A stretch of DNA of 64,000 nt from assembly GCF_041381155.1 (NCBI RefSeq), contig NC_091134.1:33485540-33549539 (forward strand), given 5' to 3'. The notes beneath the pieces are model-generated. The model had not been told where the DNA came from. It saw nothing but the letters and a program-made list of their open reading frames with translations, and searched no databases. Shown piece after piece: positions 11,160 through 21,289 of this stretch; the first letter of the stretch is position 1; every line of letters begins with the position of its first letter. The position numbers and the translations under genes were made by a program. Source of the DNA: Argopecten irradians (lineage: Eukaryota; Mollusca; Bivalvia; Pectinida; Pectinidae).

Positions 11160-14100
11160 TGTGATCAAAGTTAAAACTTAATTCCCAAATGTCATGAAAA
11201 ATAGAAAAAGTGAAAATGGAAAAAAAGAGAAAAAGAAACAAACAAATCTTGCATTCGTTTTTTGCAAATTGCAAATCCTTTTGTCAACTAACATGATATA
11301 ACAACCAGTAAGATAAGTCCCGAAAATCAATTTTATGTTGAAACTTAGACGTAATACACTTTGTACTAGTACGTTAATATTATCCATAAATCAATATTTT
11401 GGTTGCTGACTCTAGATGCAACATATCAAAAGTAGAGAGATGCACAATGAAAAGCGGGATACCTAAACATATGATATGCATGTATATGTATAACTAAATA
11501 TGACAATGCTTTATTTGGTTTATTTATATATTGTCTTTTAATCAAAATACACCATGAATTGATGGAGTAAGAAGTGTCAAATAATGCTTGATTATTGAGA
11601 CGCGTAACCTCTTCGTAAAGACAATGAATTGGGAGCGAATTTAGTAGTATATAAACAATTAGCAAGGAGATAAGTGTGTATTTTTATCGCTATGGGCCAA
11701 TATATACAAGTATGAAAATCACTCCAGAGACGTTTTACTTGAATGATATGGACATTCAAATTAGTAAATGCTTCAATTTTAGCAGTGAATTTGTTAACTG
11801 GGATTCCATTTGCTTGTTTATTAATTCCTAGGCTGAACTGTTTTAAATACGTGTTCATGTAGTAAATGAGCATTTTAACATATTCATGCATGGACAAACA
11901 ATATTATTACATATTATAAAGGACAATGACAGTTGTTATTGCTATATATCTAGCATATTTACTTTGTATGGAAGATGTGATAAAAAGAAAACAATGAATA
12001 ACTTTTGTATATATGGGGGCATGTGTAGCTGAGAAAAGAAGAGCGACTTTATCTATTTTATTTTTACTTGATATCTATCCGTTGTGAGTTTTTTCTACAC
12101 TAGTATGTACGGATTTTGATGGATGCAGAAGACAATGATACTATTTGTGATAAAAATCAAGTTGCCATTGTAGCAAAATAGAGGCTCCTGTCTGGTGATA
12201 TGTTAGGGTTTATAGGGATACCAAATCCTTCCAAATGCAACATTACGACCGCTTGGGCGTTTAGGGCAAATTCTATAATTTGGTATTTGCCTATATTTAG
12301 TTGTCTAAGCATATCCATAAGTGTTGTTTTATATAGTTTTACAAGTAGCATACGTGCCAAATCTTTCTATTCATTACGATAGTGTTTCATTTATATGCGG
12401 GCGATCATGCGATCCAAATGGTCAAGTTAAATTTGGTAACAAAAGACGGACACATGCAATAATAGATATTCACATTGTTCTTCGTCGTCCTCACGGAAAT
12501 GTTTTGGTGTGAATTAGCCTATATGCCGTTGTAGATGGTGTTATGTGTACCAATGTTTTCTGCAATTTATAATGTATCAAATGCATGATCATCTACACAA
12601 TACATAGCCCTATTGTCCGTTGTTTGTCTGTTTTCTATGTGCGTTTTTGTTTGTGTTTGTGTGGATATGTGTGACCGTCCTGAAGATTTTATTATGTTTC
12701 GTTGTTATTGTGTCTTGATAAAAGACCAGATCAGATTGTTAGAATTACTTCTTTGTCCATTACTTACGTGGATAAATATAATGAACGAGTGATGATGGAC
12801 TCATTTGTACATGTGTTGTTAATTTCGTTTTGTAATATAATTATAATGTTATATAACAAATTATCCACTCAGGTCAACTAACCAATTACTCAAGATATAT
12901 GTTATTGTCAACCATTGTATCATACGTAAATGTCATACTATAACTATTTTTCAAATTTACCAGAGTCGCCAAGAACACACTATATTTACTTTTTATTGCA
13001 CTATGTATCTTACCAAGCGCAAATGGCATTCACCGGTTTATGAACTGCCATCCGCTTCTTATGACGTCAATCATTATTGTGGACGTCACAATTATCGTGG
13101 CGAGCGTTCACGAAAGATTGCCGTTAAAATGGTTCATTATAGGTGCAAAATGTCTTGGGATTTCGTCATAAAAATTGTTATTGTTAAAAGTGACTCGTTA
13201 TTAGATATGTTTGTAAAAATTTGAAATTCCGTATATTAATGAATCATTTGAGACGTAAATGGAATGTAACTGGTGTCAAGCTTGATTATAAATTTACAGT
13301 TTATTGACTACACAGGTATTAATGGCTGGCGCATTGTGTTCCAATCGTGTTTTTGACAGCATTGGGCACGATAAGATATTACTTTTTTTGATTATCTGAT
13401 TATGTTATATAGTTACAACGCACACGTATCCCTTTTTTTTCGAAATTAAATATTTTGAGTTAATTTGTCAAATGTGTGTATTCACAACGAGAGAGAAGAT
13501 GAAAAACTATGTGTAACAAGTGATCACATTTTGCGCTAGCAAAACACACTGAAAAAATTACAATGCATAAACTTTTATACACCCATGGGAGCAATGTCTT
13601 TTTTAGAACACAATTGTCTACTTTTACCTTACTAAGTTTTAAATTTATATCATTGTTGCTCTTCTTTTACGTTTTAAGTTTGGTCCCAAATAATCTTGGC
13701 TGTCAATGGGCTGTTAACCTTATACAAGGTTAAAACTTTGGCACACCTGTATCAGGATCTCATTACCATTTGTTATACGGTTTGTATTTTCTGTTTTGTT
13801 TGATGTTTTGTACTTCTATGTATTTCTCATTTTCAAATACCATCTTCCATGCTCATATTTCACTTAAAGGAGCAATTGCAGACTTATGCAGCGATAAAAC
13901 ATATCACTATTTATGGAATGATATGTTTGTGACAAATGTCATAATATCTGTATTATGTTTTGATTGATGAATTCGGAGGATGGTGATCCTTGTTTGGTAT
14001 TCACCTTTACGTAATCCGTTGCAGAGCTTTGAAACAAAAATGGAAACTGGTTTCGATAACATTATTTATCAAATATTTCCATTTTCCTGACATTAATATC

Positions 14101-16154
14101 ATTAATGGATTATTTATTAATGACAAAAAAAAGAAAAAAAAAAGAAAAACAGCTGTAAATGAATAGACGGCATTAAATAGGTTAAACTACCTTATTGAAT
14201 ATACATATGCAATGTGATTTTATTTGAGTGCGTTGAATACATTTTCCTAGCGTTGTATTATTTACTTTGTGTTTTGATTGCAAAAGTGATTGTATGACGA
14301 ATGTCTTAAATGAGACATTTTCAATAATGTGAATCCCCACTAACATGATGGCTTGTTTGGTCTTGAATTGTCTCGAAATTGTGTGTGGTGACTCCGTAAG
14401 AATTCATTCAACATATCACTATAAATATAGTGACCGTAGGTATTTTAATAAGAGCTTTTCTTTTGGTTAGTATTATGTACTGTGACTATGAATTTTAATT
14501 ACACTATCTGTATTACATTATTACATGGTGTGAATACATATTTGAGGCAATTAGTGTGTTGCGTAATCGCCTCGGTAACCAGGATATTTACACCGATAAA
14601 TGACCAAAACTACTTATTATTACGACTTATTTTCACCTTTGAACTTTCCATATGTACGTACATGCGCGCGATATATAACGCTTCAAAACGTATTGAAATA
14701 GCTCAATGTATACATAGTTTAAAATGTTACTCGTAGATTTTTAAACATACCCCTTACGTAAAAGTATCATGATGAACCCGTCTGCACTTTAAGAAAGAAA
14801 TTGTATTTTTATGTTTGATATATCAATGCATCTATATGTTTGTGTGCCAATTGAGTTTTGCGCGAAGACGAACTAAAAGAAATACGTCTTCACTTCCATA
14901 TAGGAAGCAGCATTGTTTTACATTAAAATATACGTATAAAACTATTCAAAGGCAAAAGACAAAACTGTATTACTTTTAAATTGATCATTTTACCCAGCCC
15001 AATTGAGACCACAAGATCGTGGTCTTATTAATCAGTTGGTTTCTTTATGTATGTGGTCGGCAAGGCAGTTTTGAATTTAGCACGAAGTGACGTTCTTCCA
15101 TTTTCATAATATATATTTTTTTTATGTTTCGACACTTCTGAATAATATAGCAGTATATGTATGGCGATTTATATTAAAATGTACAATGCCCGTTTAGAGA
15201 TGGCTAGACTAGTCCTTGTCTGATGCCAATTACATCTGCTTTTTGCGACATTTGTTGAAATTGAAACATGGCGGTCTGTCTTATAGGACATTTATAAAGG
15301 AATACTGAAATGAAATGTTCTGCCGTTAGACTGTGTCCATGGTAACAAGGCCAATTGTTATATAAACACAAATGTTGGAGATATATTCCGGGCCATGACT
15401 GTTTAGATACAAGGTGAAACTATATATTACTTCCGAACCATTGAAGAAGATTTTCAAAATGAAACATGTAACATACGTAGCTTATATCAATAAGAAGTTT
15501 CATTTTTGTTTAAAATGTAAATCCACAGTTTAGTATTTGATGTATATTTCTTCATTTCCACAAATTATGATGAAAATATCCATAGTTTTATAGAATTAAA
15601 GTTAATTTGGAAATTCTGTGAATTTTACCAATTGAACTTATTTTTGAAGAACAACGATTTAATTTTATTGCATGGTTTGTTTAATAAATTGTATTTTGTT
15701 TTGTTGATTTTTGTTCGTATATTTATTTCACTGTTTAACATTTTTATGGCTGTGTATTTTTCATTTTTATTTTACAAAGATTCTTTATCATATATTTACG
15801 TGAACTGGAATAAAGCTGGAAATGGATTGATGTGTAAACATGACTCTTTAAGTAATACATTTGCATATTCGGCGTATTAATTGACACAATATCATCGTTC
15901 GGGACACCGCCTTAAATATTAAACCGGTTTAAATAGGCATATGGGTAAACGAGCCTCGATACAAAATATTCGTATTATGAGCAAACCGCCGTTAATTAGA
16001 ATACTATATATAAGTATATCTTAATTTGCATCCTTGCCATGTTGATTCGAGAGATGTAAATGGGCATATATCTAAACTAAATAAGACATACATGTATTTA
16101 TATGTATATATATATTATTGTTGCTTGTCTGACTCTGATCAGAAATTGCAGCTC

Positions 16155-16155
<1 letters not shown>
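11160..16155. other. intergenic DNA, gene-poor
   Basis: Nearly 5 kb of AT-rich DNA downstream of the RING exon. Open frames here are short, have no recognisable motifs, and I do not call them genes. One exception worth listing (12157-12360) is given separately. Small A-rich runs occur at 14125-14150. Confidence 0.5.
12157..12360 (-). pseudogene. possible isolated coding fragment of unknown family
   Basis: A 67-codon minus-strand frame reads ...MLRQLNIGKYQII...MLHLEGFGIPINPNIS.... Its composition is more protein-like than its neighbours (few low-complexity runs, mixed charge), but I recognise no family and see no flanking exons. It may be a relic of a mobile element or a chance open frame. 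Confidence 0.15.

Positions 16156-16186
<31 letters not shown>
16156..16186. repeat. (AT)n microsatellite
   Basis: An alternating AT run directly abuts the 3' end of the left Penelope-like copy. A similar run lies 40-60 bp beyond the right copy (18711-18736), so the pair may have inserted into or beside an AT microsatellite. Confidence 0.85.
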
Positions 16187-16187
<1 letters not shown>

Positions 16188-16196
16188 AAATAAAAA

Positions 16197-16259
16197 CAAT
16201 AACGACTGACTAGTGAGCGCTTTCGCCCCATTCAAGGGAGCTCTTCAGACTGTTTATTG
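16197..16259 (-). ncRNA. hammerhead ribozyme, left Penelope-like copy
   Basis: Read on the minus strand. Stem I is an outer CAATAA/TTATTG helix plus an inner AGT/ACT helix. The core is CTGAAGA, stem II GCTCC/GGGGC with a TTGAAT loop, then GAA, then a loopless palindromic stem III AGC/GCT and C17. All invariant hammerhead core positions are present. The sequence is identical to the right copy over this stretch. Penelope-like elements are known to carry such motifs. Confidence 0.8.
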
Positions 16260-16395
16260 AAGACGTATTATGACGTCATAATTCATGACGTCATTTGCTA
16301 AGAGACATGATATAAACAATCAATGAGGAAGAATACAAAGAATACAATGTCGGATTAAATAAAAGACAAAACATGAAAATATAAAAATATTTCCT

Positions 16396-16468
16396 GTGCT
16401 CGGTAGGATTCGAACACGCTAAGTGCTGAGCAAAAGACAGGGCCATTAACCGATTGAGCTACATCTAC
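16396..16468 (-). repeat. tRNA-like block in the left Penelope-like copy
   Basis: The minus strand has a pol III A-box-like TAGCTCAATCGGTTAATGG and a B-box-like TGTTCGAATCC about 35 bp apart. The acceptor arms (GTAGATG and CGAGCAC) do not pair and the T stem is poor, so this is a tRNA-derived block, not a functional tRNA gene. Confidence 0.6.
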
Positions 16469-17523
16469 ATATAAAATACTGCTTCCGAAAAAAAGTACCA
16501 TCAAGTCAACATTCAACTATAATGTTACATACAACAAAAATGGGTCAGTTTGAATGAGCACTGTTCAAATTAGGTTTTAGAAGTCTGATTAATTCAGATT
16601 CCTTAGCCTCGCGTTTGACAACATCCGCATCATTCATCTGATATAAAGGGAAAATTTTGAACTCTCCTTTAGAACATTCATGTATATGTTTACTTACTGG
16701 TAAAAATCGTAAATGATCAGTCCGTATTTGCTGTCTGTGCACTGTCATTCTTGTACGTAATTCAGTACCCGTTTGACCGACATAAAATTCGGGAGCATTT
16801 ATCACAAATCATTACATATATTACGTTACTAGATCTACAATTCATATTCTTTTTTACTTTGAAAGTAAAACCAGTTTTTAATGTTATCTCACTTCCTTCT
16901 ACAAGTACTTACAAATCCCACAACGAGGAGTGTGACACTTAGAAACACAACCATAAGACGAACTTCCGAATTTAGAACAAGTTAGGATTTGTTTCAGATT
17001 TTTAGGTTGTCGTTTACTATTAACTAAAACAGTACTATTTAGAACTTTTCTCATACGATCACTACCTCTTTTCATGTCTTCGTATTTACTACGAATTACA
17101 GGAAACATATTAAAATTACGAGGATTATATGTAGATATAAATGGAATTACGTTATTGTTTTTGTCAATATCTCGAGTACGGGATGTAAAAGGTCCCTTTT
17201 CTACAGCCAAACGTATACCGTTCTCAATTAATTGAGGTGGATATCCTTGTGATTTCAGATGAGTAGAAAGTTCTTCAAATCTTTTCTTAATGTTACTTTC
17301 GTCACTTACTAAAGTGACGATTCGTGATGCCAAATTATACGGAATGTTAACTTTAATATGTTTGGAATGACTGGAATAAAAGTTAAGATAATTATGAGAA
17401 TCGGTAGGTTTAGCGTATATATCAGTAGAAATAATGTTGTCTTTCAAAATAACAAGAACATCTAAAAAAGGCAATGAATATTCATTAGATTCCATAGTAT
17501 AACAAATGGAAGGATGTAAGGAA

Positions 17524-17662
17524 ACGGTATACGTTTGGCTGTAGAATCACAAGGATATCCACCTCAATTAATTGAGAACGGTATACGTTTGGCTGTAGAA
17601 TCACAAGGATATCCACCTCAATTAATTGAGAACGGTATACGTTTGGCTGTAGAAAAGGGACC
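17524..17662 (+). repeat. 54-bp in-frame tandem repeat at the inverted junction
   Basis: The unit starting ACGGTATACGTTTGGCTGTA begins at 17524, 17578 and 17632 (the third copy partial, diverging after TGTAGAA). The unit is a multiple of three, so the frame stays open. It sits at the centre of the inverted pair. Confidence 0.85.
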
Positions 17663-18387
17663 TTTTACATCCCGTACTCGAGATATTGACAAAAACAATA
17701 ACGTAATTCCATTTATATCTACATATAATCCTCGTAATTTTAATATGTTTCCTGTAATTCGTAGTAAATACGAAGACATGAAAAGAGGTAGTGATCGTAT
17801 GAGAAAAGTTCTAAATAGTACTGTTTTAATTAATAGTAAACGACAACCTAAAAATCTGAAACAAATCCTAACTTGTTCTAAATTCGGAAGTTCATCTTAT
17901 GGTTGTGTTTCTAAGTGTCACACTCCTCGTTGTGGGATTTGTAAGTACATTGTAGAAGGAAGTGAGATAACATTAAAAACTGGTTTTACTTTCAAAGTAA
18001 AAAAGAATATGAATTGTAGATCTAGTAACGTAATATATGTAATGATTTGTGATAAATGCTCCGAATTTTATGTCGGTCAAACGGGTACTGAATTACGTAC
18101 AAGAATGACAGTGCACAGACAGCAAATACGGACTGATCATTTACGATTTTTACCAGTAAGTAAACATATACATGAATGTTCTAAAGAAGAGTTCAAAATT
18201 TTCCCTTTATATCAGATGAATGATGATGCGGATGTTGTCAAACGCGAGGCTAAGGAATCTGAATTAATCAGACTTCTAAAACCTAATTTGAACAGTGCTC
18301 ATTCAAACTGACCCATTTTTGTTGTATGTAACATTATAGTTGAATGTTGACTTGATGGTACTTTTTTTCGGAAGCAGTATTTTATAT

Positions 18388-18460
18388 GTAGATGTAGCTC
18401 AATCGGTTAATGGCCCTGTCTTTTGCTCAGCACTTAGCGTGTTCGAATCCTACCGAGCAC
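18388..18460 (+). repeat. tRNA-like block in the right Penelope-like copy
   Basis: Identical in layout to 16396-16468: A-box TAGCTCAATCGGTTAATGG, B-box TGTTCGAATCC, 77 bp after the stop codon of the GIY-YIG frame. The cloverleaf is poor, so it is unlikely to be a working tRNA. Confidence 0.6.
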
Positions 18461-18596
18461 AGGAAATATTTTTATATTTTCATGTTTTGTCTTTTATTTA
18501 ATCCGACATTGTATTCTTTGTATTCTTCCTCATTGATTGTTTATATCATGTCTCTTAGCAAATGACGTCATGAATTATGACGTCATAATACGTCTT

Positions 18597-18659
18597 CAAT
18601 AAACAGTCTGAAGAGCTCCCTTGAATGGGGCGAAAGCGCTCACTAGTCAGTCGTTATTG
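18597..18659 (+). ncRNA. hammerhead ribozyme, right Penelope-like copy
   Basis: The order is CAATAA (18597), AC, AGT, CTGAAGA (18608-18614), stem II GCTCC with a TTGAAT loop and GGGGC, GAA, AGC/GCT, C at 18641 (predicted cleavage after it), then ACT, an internal loop, and TTATTG (18654-18659). Core positions C3-U4-G5-A6-N7-G8-A9, G12-A13-A14, A15.1-U16.1 and H17 are all satisfied. Stem III is a 6-nt palindrome without a loop, which in known retroelement hammerheads works best as a dimer. Confidence 0.82.
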
Positions 18660-18706
18660 TTTTTATTTCTTATAGATTTCGTCCGTAAGGATTTTTCTTT
18701 AAATTT

Positions 18707-18710
<4 letters not shown>

Positions 18711-18736
<26 letters not shown>
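18711..18736. repeat. (AT)n microsatellite
   Basis: A short alternating AT run just beyond the right Penelope-like copy, mirroring the run at 16156-16186. Confidence 0.8.
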
Positions 18737-18741
<5 letters not shown>

Positions 18742-19029
18742 AGTTTAACTGTACTAGAACAAGAAAACAATGCTTCGTGAAATAGCATTAAATGCCATAC
18801 TGCATACGCCCAAACGTAATCGTACCAACCGTGTTTTCAATCAGATGATGTTTACATGGATCACTTCTTTGGTTTCTTTGGAAACACTTATCTTCTTTTC
18901 AAGCTAATATGAATTTAAGGCAAGGCCTCAGAAGAGCGTAGCTACATGTAAAAGATTATAACATCATAACTTTATAGTGTCTATATTTTTCTACGAGATT
19001 AACAATAAAATATTTCACTGACATGCACA

Positions 19030-19032
<3 letters not shown>

Positions 19033-19090
<58 letters not shown>
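19033..19090. repeat. (TA)n microsatellite
   Basis: Nearly 30 uninterrupted TA dinucleotides. No coding meaning. Confidence 0.9.
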
Positions 19091-19093
<3 letters not shown>

Positions 19094-19264
19094 AGTTAGA
19101 AAGAATTCAAAATAATCCAAATGGAATAGTTCAATATACTTCAATCTTGATTTTATCAGATGCAGATGCTATAAAAAAATACGCGCGAATCTGTGCCGTC
19201 ATCTTTGGCGTCAGGTTTTGTGACGTCACTGCTGACGGTGCCGTGCACTTGAGAACATACACAG

Positions 19265-19602
19265 TTTTTCTTTCATACCTACACGTGTAATACTGGCTGG
19301 TCTAGGGCAATACACTCATGTCGCCTGAGGCTGTATTGCATGGATACCCATGCAATAAAGCCTCGTGACGTCACGGCGTCAACAAAATCTCTATTTCCTC
19401 GGTAAAATTTTAACATTTTTTTCACAAAATTGACTGGTTTTACTATAAAAGATGCAAGCAACGGAATTTGTGTTGAAAATATCACGTAATTTTTCATGTA
19501 CGGAAATTGACTTCCAGTCGTGGGTTTCTTCGAATTTATTTCAAAATGGCGGGATATTATAGTTGTAAAATTGCAGTAAAACGTCGTGGTATGAAAGAAA
19601 AA
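19265..19602. mobile_element. MITE-like element with 15-bp terminal inverted repeats
   Basis: TTTTTCTTTCATACC at 19265-19279 is inverted as GGTATGAAAGAAAAA at 19588-19602. The interior has no open frame of interest but holds an inner palindrome (TTGCATGG-ATA-CCATGCAA, 19337-19355) and a GTGACGTCAC site. It abuts the larger palindrome at 19604-19752. Confidence 0.45.
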
Positions 19603-19603
19603 T

Positions 19604-19752
19604 ACTCTTTCATAAGTGGATATGAAGGATAGGGATATTCTACCCTCGGGATCACAAAATGTTGCAAAACCCTCGGCAAGCCTCGGGTTTTACTACATTT
19701 TGTGACCCTCGGGTAGAATATCCCTATCCTTCATATCCACATATGAAAGAGT
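19604..19752. repeat. 149-bp near-perfect palindrome
   Basis: Left arm ACTCTTTCAT...GTGGATATGAAGGATAGGG... and right arm ...CCCTATCCTTCATATCCAC...ATGAAAGAGT are reverse complements over about 70 bp with a handful of mismatches and a very short centre near 19678. Such an arm length predicts cruciform or hairpin extrusion and suggests a foldback element. Confidence 0.75.
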
Positions 19753-19889
19753 CTTATAATATTGGACCAGTACATTTATTGCGTTGTTCTTGTATATGTG
19801 TAAATTAAAACTTCTTACAGTTATTTTAAAAACGTATACTGATAACACATTTAGTCTAGTACAGAAATTTCAAATCTCGTCGTGCTGAT

Positions 19890-20650
19890 AACGAGAATTA
19901 AAACATGGCTGCCTACATGGAGGCGCGAGACTTTTCCCGCGGGACACAATTTCAAAGTCCAAGGAGTACTGGAGTGTATTGGAATCTATATGCTCTCACA
20001 CGTGTTATGGTTAGTAGAGCTTCGCTCTACGCGGCCTTTGGCCGCGCAGAGAGCTGCGCTCTTAATATTTGCAGTAGAGTAGCAAGTCTGTGGTTGTTAA
20101 GCCCACGTTGTGAGCTTTTATGTGCGAAATGTAATGTGATATCTCATGATGCTTTAGCCCATTGCTTACTTGAATGTAAACATCAAGATCTATTTGATAT
20201 ACGTGATGAATTCTTCACAAATATTGTCAACAATTATCCAGTTGTCTTATGCGTAAAATTAGTCAATTTAGATAGACACGAACTTATTTGTGTCCTATTA
20301 GGGTACATCCTTGATTATAACTATTACCGGATGATGGGTATTTTATAAGATTTGCTTACGTTTGTTGTTGCTTTTCTGTGAAAGCTGCTGAATTAGCGTT
20401 TCAGTAAATATGTGTACATTCTTACATTCATATCATGATGTCTTTGAAGATGTCAGTTTTTCCTTATTAATGTATTGATTTTTTCCCTCTCTCTGTAAAT
20501 ATATTTTTTTCTCTAAATTTTCTTATAATAATGTCCTGATTTAGGACGTCAAATATGTTTTATTTATGTATATTGGCTTCCATTTTTCTTTTTGTAATTC
20601 TTGTCTTAAAGTTTTGAATAAACTCTTCATTTATGGAGAAATAAAACCAA
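19890..20650 (+). mobile_element. LINE 3' end fragment
   Basis: The frame 19905-20348 ends with the C-terminal pattern of jockey/CR1-like LINE polyproteins: WLLSPRCELLCAKCN, then DALAHCLLECKHQDLFDIRDEFF, a CxxC...H...C knuckle. Only the last part of the ORF and an AT-rich 3' tail (to about 20650) remain. A GC-rich cluster of three hairpins at 20016-20062 sits inside the frame. The clade is not certain. Confidence 0.55.
20016..20062 (+). repeat. three consecutive GC-rich hairpins inside the LINE frame
   Basis: AGAGC-TTC-GCTCT, then GCGGCC-TTT-GGCCGC, then AGAGC-TGC-GCTCT follow each other with 2-4 bp between. All stems are perfect. The cluster keeps the reading frame open (reads ...RASLYAAFGRAESCAL...). 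Confidence 0.8.
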
Positions 20651-21289
20651 AGAAGAGGAAGAAGTCTCTTTACATTGCGCTGTGTAACGTTAACTTTACA
20701 GGTTAATTATAATGGTTTATCTTTGTAAATATAATCATTTTAATTATAATAATATCGGCATATGTTGATTATTGTAGGAATATAGATCATTAGGATTTAC
20801 ATAATAAATCTTATTGAACAGACATGATTATTTTGAGACAACAGCCGTGAAATATTTGCCTTTAATACTTGTAAATATGAAATTATTACATGTTGTAGTC
20901 ATGGAACTTTTAGCCATAACTAGGTTATTGTCCTTAGAATTAGCATATTTACTCATAAATCTTTCTGTATTTTATTATAATTAAGAGCATCGGTGATGTT
21001 GTCATCTTCGGAAGTAATGTCATTACATGGTCATTGCTATTGCTTTAATTATTTCATATTAAGATATTATCTTGTTTTGCTAAAATCTGTAGTTGGTCAA
21101 TTTGTTATATTACTTTTGATTAAGATTTTACTTTTGTTAATATTCCCGTCGGCTCCTTTCACACAAAACCTATATTATGTACTCTACCATAAAATAATTA
21201 CACCCCCCCCCCCCATTTTATGAGTATTTCCACAAAACAAAAGAATATTTTATTCAATATTGTAATCCCTTCAATATTTAGAAAATAAC
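20651..21289. other. AT-rich intergenic DNA
   Basis: No gene-like frame. A run of 13 C at 21203-21215 is the only compositional feature. Confidence 0.5.

Larger units (their letters stand above)
16187..17524 (-). mobile_element. Penelope-like retroelement, left copy (5'-truncated)
   Basis: The minus strand encodes the C-terminal part of a Penelope-type reverse transcriptase (SLPFLDVLVILKDN...YAKPTDSHNYLNFYSSHSKHIK...IPYNLASRI). It is followed by the cysteine-rich linker (CSKFGSSSYGC...CHTPRCGICKY) and a GIY-YIG endonuclease (EFYVGQTGTELRTRM). The upstream RT core (catalytic YADD region) is missing. After the stop come a tRNA-like block (16468-16396) and a hammerhead core (16259-16197). The copy lies tail-out against an almost identical plus-strand copy. 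It is not intact. Confidence 0.85.
17524..18674 (+). mobile_element. Penelope-like retroelement, right copy (more strongly 5'-truncated)
   Basis: A plus-strand open frame of 258 codons (17535-18311) has the same linker (CSKFGSSSYGC...CHTPRCGICKY) and a GIY-YIG domain (VIYVMICDKC...FYVGQTGTELRTRM) ending ...NLNSAHSN. It lacks the RT portion still seen in the left copy. Its 5' end is a 54-bp unit repeated in tandem (ESQGYPPQLIENGIRLAV). The tRNA-like block, the CRE-like doublet and the hammerhead follow in the same order as in the left copy. GIY-YIG nicking and RT drive target-primed insertion in this family; this copy lacks RT and is not autonomous. Confidence 0.85.

Noticed and set aside
16396-18460. 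Two tRNA genes (A and B boxes present on both strands)
   Set aside because: The acceptor arms do not pair and the T stem is poor; both lie at the same place in the Penelope-like copies, so they are tRNA-derived parts of the element.
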